This document shows, piece after piece, positions 56,629-64,000 of a stretch of DNA of 64,000 nucleotides. The notes under the pieces are model-generated. The model did no database searches, had not been told where the DNA came from, and saw only the letters and a list, made by a program, of their open reading frames with translations. The stretch spans positions 93,972 through 157,971 of the forward strand of contig BQMF02000667.1 in assembly GCA_027922465.2 (NCBI GenBank), read 5' to 3'. Source of the DNA: Turritopsis dohrnii (lineage: Eukaryota; Cnidaria; Hydrozoa; Anthoathecata; Oceaniidae). The number at the start of each line of letters is the position of its first letter. Positions within the stretch are counted from its first letter, which is position 1. The position numbers and the translations under genes are program-made.

Positions 56629-59600
56629 ATGGCCAGTTTGTGCTCCAGCCACCTGATCAGCAGCAAATACGCTCTGTTATTCCAGCGTCGTCATGCACAC
56701 GAGGATGTGGCTGAGGCAAGGCGCCAACAGCTTCAGCAAAACGTTAATATACAGCCACCAGATATTCAGGCAGATAATGAACGTCTTAGAATCAATGATA
56801 CCGAAAGACGTGTTCAGTATCGTCAGGTTGAAGATGAGGTTCAAAGATTAGCCCGGCGAAATGCAAATGTTCGTCGCATGAGGGCTAGACGGGCTAATTT
56901 ACCCTTGCATCGTGCTGCTCGGCAAGACCAACTGCCTGAGCTACATTATCTTGGTGCCATGGACAAGGTCTGTCAGTTTTGTGGTGCCAAGATGTTTGCT
57001 GACGAATCTAATTTTAAGTGTTGTCACAATGGTAAAGTTCATTTAGATAACATTTATTATCCTAATGACCTTAAAGATCTTTTAGTAGGTGATAACAATC
57101 AAGCAAAGAACTTTCAAGAAAATATTCGAAAGTTCAACAGTTTCGGTTGCTTTTGCTTCTATGGGTGCGAAATTGGCTGTACCGCCAGGTCGTGGTCCAC
57201 CAGGTTTTTTCGTATCAATGGCCTAGGTATGTCACCGAAAAGGTAATTTACACCCACCGCCAGGTGTTCCTCCATCATATGGTCAACTGTATATTTATGA
57301 TGGCTATGGATGCATTCAACGAGCGAATGGCAAGACCAGGAAAATCAAGGTTGCTCCCCTGAAGTCATGCAAACTTTGCAAGATATCATTTTACGGAGAG
57401 TCCTTATGCAGCTGCTTATAAACACATGAGTGAGGTAGAAGCAGAGGAACTGCAGTCGCGCAAATGAACAGAATCGCCAACCATCTGAGGTAAGTGGAAA
57501 TAGTATATATACTAAATACTGATCTTTCAACTGCTTTTGGTAATTTGCTTTTGATTTTCAGGTTAGAATGCACTTGAGAAGTAGGTGGTGACAGGCGTCG
57601 ATACAATCTACCTCATCATGATGAAGTAGCTGCTGTTTTTGTTGGTGAAGATGGGCACACCACCATTGGCTCGAGACATTGTTGTTTACCCTCGAAGATA
57701 GACCATTGCAGGATTTGCCTGTTCATTCACCTAATCTTGATCCAATGGTGTAATCCTGTATTTTTTCCAAGAGGAGAGTTGGGTTGGAGTTCTGACATTC
57801 CTCACGTAGCAGAATATGCAACAGGCCAGCATTTTCGTACTACCATGTTGCAATATTATACTTATAGGTTTGCAGTTTAGAGATGCTTTTAGCCCCATCT
57901 TAAACGGTAAAAGGTTACTTCAAGCAATTTGCTGTAGATTGTTACTGCAAAGTTGAATCCGACCGTCTTAATTACATTCGGCGAAATCAGGGTAATTTCC
58001 GGGTTGAGCAATATCAAGGGCTCATTGATTATCTTGGAAAATGTTCGCAGAAAACCGTGGCCTTCAAGCAGGCAGGACCAGGTGATTCTTCCATTCTTCT
58101 TTTCAGGGTGGTCCAAGGGCCATGCAGCAAAATTATCAAGATGCTATGGCCATGGTAACTAAAATGGGCAAACGGGATTTGTTTTGCACATTTACCTGTA
58201 ATCCAAAATGGAAGGAAATCACAGAAAACTTAGATAATGAGCCTGCACATTATTGTCCTGATTTGATTACACGTGTTTTCAATTTGAAATTAAAAGCACT
58301 TTAGGAGGACATTAATAAAAATGGTGTTTTGGGAAAAGCCATTTCCCATTTGTATGTTATTGAATTTCAGAAACGTTCTTTACCTCATGCTCATATTCTT
58401 ATCCATTTAGCACAAGAGGACAAACTGCGTAATGCTGATGACATTGACAGCTTAATTTCTGCTGAAATACCAGATCCTGAACAGGAAACCTGAACTTCAT
58501 AATATCATCAAGTCATGTATGATTCATGGTCCCTGTGGGAATGCTAACCCTAATGCAGTTTGTATGGGAGATGATGGCAACTGCACCAAGGATTTTCCAA
58601 ACGATTTTGTGAAGCAACCCAAATGAATGCAAATGGGTATCCACTGTATCGCAGACGTAACAATGGCCGTACAGTGAGAGGTTAGAAATGTGGACTTAGA
58701 TAATCAATGGGTGGTTCCATACTGTCCCGTGGTTATCTAAGAAATATAATGCTCACATCAATTTGGAAGCATGTACCACAATCAAAAGTGTAAAGTATCT
58801 CTTTAAATACATTTACAAAGGACATGATCGTGCTAATATCGATATTAATGAAGTTTGGAACATGAAGAAATAAAAACGTTTCTGGATGCTCGATATGTCA
58901 GTGCGCCTGAAGCATTATGGAGAATATTTGAGTTCTCTATGCATGAAAAATCGCATACTATTAAGCGATTAGCTGTTCATTTACCTGATCGTCATCAAGT
59001 TTATTTTAGAGCTGGCGAAGAAGAGGAAGCTGCTGAAGGGGCATTGAATGATAGTCACCTTACAGCATGGTTTAATCTGAATGTAGAAGATCCTGATGCT
59101 CGACAGTATCTTTACTCAGATATTCCGTATCATTATGTCTTTCCATGGCAAAGAGAAAAAATGGCAAAAACGAAAAAGAACATTAAGCCTATAGTCGCTC
59201 GGTTATATAATGCACGAACCATCAGAAGGAGAACGATTTTTCCTTCGAGTTTTGTTGCTGCATGTTCCAGGCGCTACATCATTCGAATATCTACGTACTT
59301 TGATGGAGTGGTTTACGACACATTCCGAGAAGGCGTGTACTGCCAGACGTCTTCTTCAAGATGACGAAGAGTGGCACAATACATTGGAAGAAGCATCAAC
59401 CTTCCAGATGCCTCAACAGCTTAGACAACTGTTTGTCACGATTTTGACGCACTGCGAACCCTCCAATCCTCTCGAGTTGTGGAATACATTCAAGGGGCAT
59501 CTGTGCTGAGGACTACGCTCGAACATTGGCTGTTGCTCAAGCAGAACAAAGGGTTTTGGGTTACATTGATAATGTCCTAAAACAACTTTGGTATGTCCTT

Positions 59601-61095
59601 AACACAATTTAACCTTCCAGAGTTGGTTCAGCAGATCCCTGAGGAAGAAGTCGATGTGAATAGTTTACATTGACAGGGCCCAGCAGGTAAGGCCTCAGCT
59701 TAACGAGCAGCAGTTAGTTGTTGCAGATGCGATTTTGTCTGCTGTTTCAATGTGCGCAATGGATTAGCACAACTTGAAACATTATTTTCTCTGGATGGAC
59801 CAGCTGGCACAGGCCAAACATTTACATATAACTATGTTATTACAGCATGTAGAGCCAGAGGTTGGAAAGTTGCTACTGCTGCATTCACAGGTATTGCAGC
59901 CACTTTATTATCTGGTGGTTATACATTGCATTCCTTATTTCGTTTGCCTGTTCCTGTTTTAGAAAACAGTGTATGTAACATAGCGCCGACGTCTAAACAT
60001 GCAGAATACCTTCGAAGTATTGACCTGTTTCTGATTGATGAAGCCACAATGGTTTCTACGCACATTTTCCATGCTATCGACAGACTGCTTCGTGACATTT
60101 GCGGCAGTGACGCACTTTTCGGTGGAAAGGTACTTTTGTGGGGTGCGATTTTTCGTCAGTGTTTGCCAGTTATGTAAGAAGGCAAAACCAACTGATGTTA
60201 TTGAAGTTTGCTTGAACAAGTTCTGCTATGTGGGCATCAGTGGTAAGTACTCACTTACCGAGAACATGAGAGCCAGGTCGGAAGAACAAGAATTCTGTGC
60301 TTGGTTATTACAACTTGGTAATGGTGAACTGCCAACAAAACAAAAATGAACCGGCTAAGGGTTCTATCGAAATCCCCTGACTGTTGCGTTGTTCCCCACA
60401 ACACTTCAATTATATTGGTGATATATGACGGATTGGAACCTCACGAATACGCCTCAACAGCCATTCTGACACCAACAAACGAGCAATCATTGATCATTAA
60501 CAATGAGGGATTGGAAGGAGATGCAATTTGTTATTACAGTGCTGATGAAGTGGTATGTGACAATGAAGACGAGCGGCAAAATTATCCGCTTGATTTCTGA
60601 ACAGCATAACACCTTCCGGTATGCCTCCACATTGTTTGAAACTTAAAGTTGGGGCTATCATAATGCTTTTGAGGAATCTGAACATCAGGAAAGGTCTCTG
60701 TAATGGCACCCGCTTGATTGTTCGTGAACTATCTGATAATTTTATTAAAGCTGAAGTTTTGACAGGGTCAGGCAGTTGGAGAAATCATTTTCATACCTAG
60801 GGGTTGAAACTGTCAACCTTCAGATACAGGTATGCCTTTATATTAAAACACAGACAATTGCCTATCCTGTTTGGCCTACTCTTTCACTATTGACAAGAGT
60901 CAAGGCCAAACATTTGATAAAATTGGTTTGTTTTTGCAGAGGCCGTGCTTTTCTCATGGTCAGTTATATGTGGCATGTTCCAGGGCAAAGGCATTTGATA
61001 ATGTGAAAATCAAAGTTGCTGCTACTGGGAAACAAGGTTATATCAATGGAAAGATGTATACTCAAAATGTTGTCTTTCCACAAGTATTACAGTAA
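56629..61095 (+). pseudogene. Helitron Rep/helicase, many frameshifts
   Basis: The plus strand carries the full Helitron order. The N-terminal basic coil (RRQQLQQNVNIQPPD) is followed by a zinc region (VCQFCGAKMF, KCCHNGKVHL) near 56960-57050. Next is a Helitron-like N block in pieces (57120-58300, including MGKRDLFCTFTCNPKWKEI), then the Rep HUH motif RSLPHAHILIHL near 58375-58410. The PIF1-type helicase starts at 59750: LFSLDGPAGTGQTFTYN (Walker A, with Gln where Lys is essential), GWKVATAAFTGIAATLL, DLFLIDEATM (Walker B), and the C-terminal IDKSQGQTFDKIGLFLQRPC and LYVACSRAKAFDNV. About a dozen frameshifts and stops plus the Walker A change make it dead. Helitrons move by rolling-circle replication. 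Confidence 0.9.
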
Positions 61096-61696
61096 CTTAA
61101 TTTGCATATCTTTTGTTTCATCTTTTCATATCCACAAAAGTATTGTATTGTTGAGTGAGTTACAAAAATACCGGAAATGAAAACACTGCTTTTCCGGTGA
61201 GCATTTTGATATCCTCACTCATTTGGCGAGTGACTATCATTGCAGTTGTCTAAAAGCGGCTTTTCGGCTAGTTGGTATACCAACTCGTGACATTGTGTTG
61301 CTCAACTGTAGTGGTGGATTGAGTGGTGCTATTTTGTTAAATCACTGACAATTACTTTGTGGTAGTGCTGAAAATAGATGATATGCTTTTATTGTTACTG
61401 AACTATTTTACCTAAAAAACATTTTGTTTCTGTACATTTGTTTTTTTAGGTGGAGTACAAGTCCCATTGACTTACGTTCACGTCGTGTACTCTGTTACCA
61501 TGGATTGTGCATGCTTTTTATCAATTCACCAAAAACAGATATCATCTTACTTTGATATTTAAAGAGTCTACTATGAGATAGTCCTTGCATGCTCAATTCA
61601 TGAACCAAAAGTCAGGGCATTCCTCCTGTTGTCTTTTTGGAAGTGTAATCCTTAGTTTTTTTTTCTTTTAGTGAATTAATATTTATATTTATTAGC
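61096..61696. other. Helitron 3' flank and promoter region of micro-exon gene
   Basis: AAAAGCGGCTTTT hairpin followed by CGG and CTAG at 61268-61271, then T, is a candidate Helitron 3' end. A perfect 16-bp palindrome AGTTGGTATACCAACT (61270-61285) overlaps it. Low confidence because no 5' TC end was identified. No other gene. Confidence 0.35.
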
Positions 61697-62671
61697 ATGG
61701 CTGGCTGTTCAGCACAACATGGTAATAACTTTTCTGCTTTTTTCATTTCAAAATTAGAATGAAAAATGATTTTGTCACTGTTTCATTTTAGATTCTAAAA
61801 ACCCATTTGTGGAAAAGTAAGTATTTATTTCTTTTCATTATATTTGGGATCAGTAATGCAAATTATTGAATGTCTTTCATATTTTAGTTGAAGTTGACGG
61901 TGAAGAAGATGGTGGTAAGTTCTCAAATGAATGAAAATACACAATAAATGAAGGGTTGTCTATATTAGAACTACTTTCTTTTATATTTTAGTTAGTGATA
62001 TATCCAAGAAAGGTAAAAGGACTTTAAATCCTTTAAAATACCAGAATACCATCGATATAATTAGGTTATTAATACTTTTCCTTACCTTTCAGAAGAAGAA
62101 GATTTACTTCGAGAAGGTAAGTTCTTATTTTCTTTTTGCTGTTTTTTGGATATTACTCCAAACTATTGTAATTTCATTCCATTTCATTAATAGAAAAGGA
62201 GAATGTCAATAATGGTGGTGGTTTGTTTCCTTTTTAAAATGTAGAATGTACTTTAATAGATGTATTATTTATACTGTTCCTCTTTCATATTATAGGGCAG
62301 TTAGTCCCAAAAGCTGTTGATGGTAACAATTTTTTCATTAATACATGCAGGCTCTTTGCATGAACTTTACCCTTTTTTTTTAATGTTATTCTTATTTGAT
62401 CTTTCTGTTTAGAGCCGCAAGAGTCCAGAAGTTGTGAGTGGTGAAGCTTTCATATATACCATACTATTTCATTTTCTATACCTTACTTGATCGTTTGAGT
62501 TTCTATCTTTTTGTTATAGTTACTCGACAAGAATTCCTAAACTATCGGAAGAGCCATCCTGGCTCAAAGTCCAGGAGGGCATTTGCCGTGTGGGCGAGAA
62601 ATGGGGGGAAAGATAGGGACGGTTACATCCCTCCCCCAAAAAAATGTAAAAAAAATAAAAAAAAATTTTAA
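61697..62671 (+). CDS. Micro-exon gene, unknown family
   Basis: Exons: 61697-61721 (25 nt, ATG), 61888-61914 (27), 61992-62012 (21), 62093-62116 (24), 62194-62220 (27), 62296-62322 (27), 62413-62433 (21) and 62520-62671. Every internal exon is a multiple of three and begins and ends in phase 1; every intron is GT..AG and about 75-170 nt. The joined frame is 107 residues without a stop: an acidic middle (VEVDGEEDG, EEEDLLRE) and a basic C-terminus (RQEFLNYRKSHPG, KKCKKNKKKF). A further 25-nt exon-like block at 61792-61816 has good splice sites, but including it would shift the frame into a stop, so it may be a poison or cryptic exon. No signal peptide or known domain is visible. The layout resembles micro-exon genes known from schistosomes; homology is not claimed. 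Confidence 0.65.
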
Positions 62672-62760
62672 AAATCAAAATATACAAAAATATTCTGGGC
62701 TAAATACCCAATATTTTATAGAGAAAGCTTTTTTTAAATAGTTAAATTTTTATATGTTAT

Positions 62761-63056
62761 GGAACTACCATACACAGCGCTCAAGCTTTTTTAGTAAAAC
62801 TCATTTTCATCATTTCGGAAAACATGTTTGGCCTTGAATTAGCTGTTCCCGTGAATGGCTGATTAATGCCCTTTGCCTATTAATGCCGCTAGGTTTCCTA
62901 AAAACAGCTTAGGAGTTTTAAGTTCTTTATTTTCTTATATCAGTTCTATTGTATAAGGTGTAGAAATCCCATTTTCCAATATACTATAGAGCTTCCACTA
63001 ACAAGAAACGCATAGGGTATTTAATCAGTTATTCACGGTCAGTGTATGGTAGTTCC
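62761..63056. repeat. Inverted-repeat element, possible MITE
   Basis: GGAACTACCATACAC at 62761 and its exact reverse complement ending at 63056 enclose about 300 bases without coding content. No clear target duplication. Confidence 0.6.
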
Positions 63057-63765
63057 ACACCATCGTTATTAATAGTTAGAATACAGTTTTAGTTACAAAT
63101 AAATGTTGTTACATATTCCTTTTGATCTTTATTTAACTATCCTGTAGCCTGTTTTGTGAAATGGCATTACAGGCTATGGTTTAAGAGAAAACTTCTTTGT
63201 CAGTTTGAGAGATTACTATTCCTAAAAGTTAGTTCATTTAGTTTATTGAGGATAAAGAGCTTTTTGTCTGTGTGTTAAAGATAATGAATGGAATATGCTG
63301 ATGTCAGCAGAAATAGAACAATTGAGAAATTGGCTGGGAACGAACAGCTCTTTATTAATAACAAAGCGAACTGTAAATAAATAAATCACATCTTCTTTCA
63401 AAATTGATTAACTGCTGACAAAGACAATCGATGATAATTCATTATCTTTAAATTTTGTATTCAGATTCTTTAGATTTATAGTAATGAGGTCAACTTGGTG
63501 TTGGTAGTTCATGGGAAAAACCTTTTTTGATAGTATCCTATCAATAACCGTATCTGCTGTAGTCTAGATAGCGTTGTCAGGTAATTGTAAATGAAAGTTT
63601 AGTTCGAAGATATATTGTCGGCTGCACATTTCGGATTTTAAATTCAACCTTAACTTTATTTATTTATTTTTTTAGATTCTTTGGTTTCTCTTACGAATAA
63701 TATGTCATCAATTTTTAAAAATTCACTTTTCGGAAGATCCGATAATTCCAACTGCATGCGTACGT

Positions 63766-63972
63766 AGATGCAATGCACTCGCTACCGAGAATTATTATTT
63801 CCAAGAATAATGGACACATTGGAGGACTGTTAACGAAGTCATATCACTGTTATCATTGCACAACTACGTTCAAAGATGCAATGTACTCGCTATTCACCGA
63901 GAATTATTATTTCCAAGAATAAATGGATCAAACCATCGAAACGCACTCGAGGACTGTTAACGAAGTCGATAT
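63766..63972 (+). repeat. Tandem duplication at window end, about 108-bp period
   Basis: Two units start AGATGCAATG(C/T)ACTCGCTA (63766 and 63874). They share CCGAGAATTATTATTTCCAAGAATAA and GAGGACTGTTAACGAAGTC; the second unit has small insertions. Confidence 0.8.
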
Positions 63973-64000
63973 ACACTTTTGCAAAAGTGATTAAAGATAA

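Larger units (their letters stand above)
62672..64000. other. Non-coding right end
   Basis: No gene recognised. Contains an inverted-repeat block at 62761-63056 and a tandem duplication at 63766-63972. Confidence 0.45.

Overview
The window looks like AT-rich animal nuclear DNA, most probably from a cnidarian or a similar early-branching metazoan. Coding pieces are short exons separated by GT..AG introns. The transposon families present (piggyBac, PIF/Harbinger, pogo, KDZ, P-element-like, Helitron, Penelope-like, BEL/Pao, CR1/L2-like LINEs) and the zinc-ribbon/HECT family are ones I associate with cnidarian genomes. The assignment is inference. I saw no rRNA or tRNA gene and no CRISPR array.

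Layout. 0-6 kb holds decayed pieces: a PHD-finger transposon protein, a HIRAN-domain fragment, a pogo/Tigger transposase and a Harbinger nuclease. 6.6-11.1 kb is a minus-strand zinc-ribbon/HECT-type gene split by a 5'-truncated LINE. 12.4-14.2 kb is an intact three-exon zinc-finger gene. 15.7-22.1 kb is a multi-exon P-element-like gene carrying a complete Harbinger element (TTA duplication) in its second exon. 24.6-27.5 kb is a piggyBac element with perfect TTAA duplications and an uninterrupted transposase. 28.6-35.2 kb is a DNA transposon with long terminal inverted repeats, an exact GACCTG duplication, an intact four-exon integrase-type transposase, and an alpha-kinase gene between the same inverted repeats. 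35.8-40.7 kb holds two unrelated Penelope-like elements with GIY-YIG endonucleases; a sequence matching a type I hammerhead ribozyme lies at the head of the first. 40.8-45.3 kb is a KDZ transposase gene with a cysteine cluster and at least ten exons.

45-56 kb is gene-poor and repeat-rich, with a LINE tail, a terminal remnant of the Penelope-like element, and a BEL/Pao fragment holding a 471-bp inverted-repeat element. 56.6-61.1 kb is a decayed Helitron. 61.7-62.7 kb is an unrecognised gene made of micro-exons of 21-27 nt, all multiples of three and all in the same phase.

Most genes here are mobile-element genes, so they do not form a pathway. The main biological story is repeated nesting: elements have landed in exons of other element-like genes, with target duplications that date the order. 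The two candidates for something undescribed are the alpha-kinase carried inside the GACCTG-flanked transposon and the micro-exon gene near the right end. Several frameshifts are one-base changes at homopolymers, so some 'pseudogene' calls may reflect assembly error.
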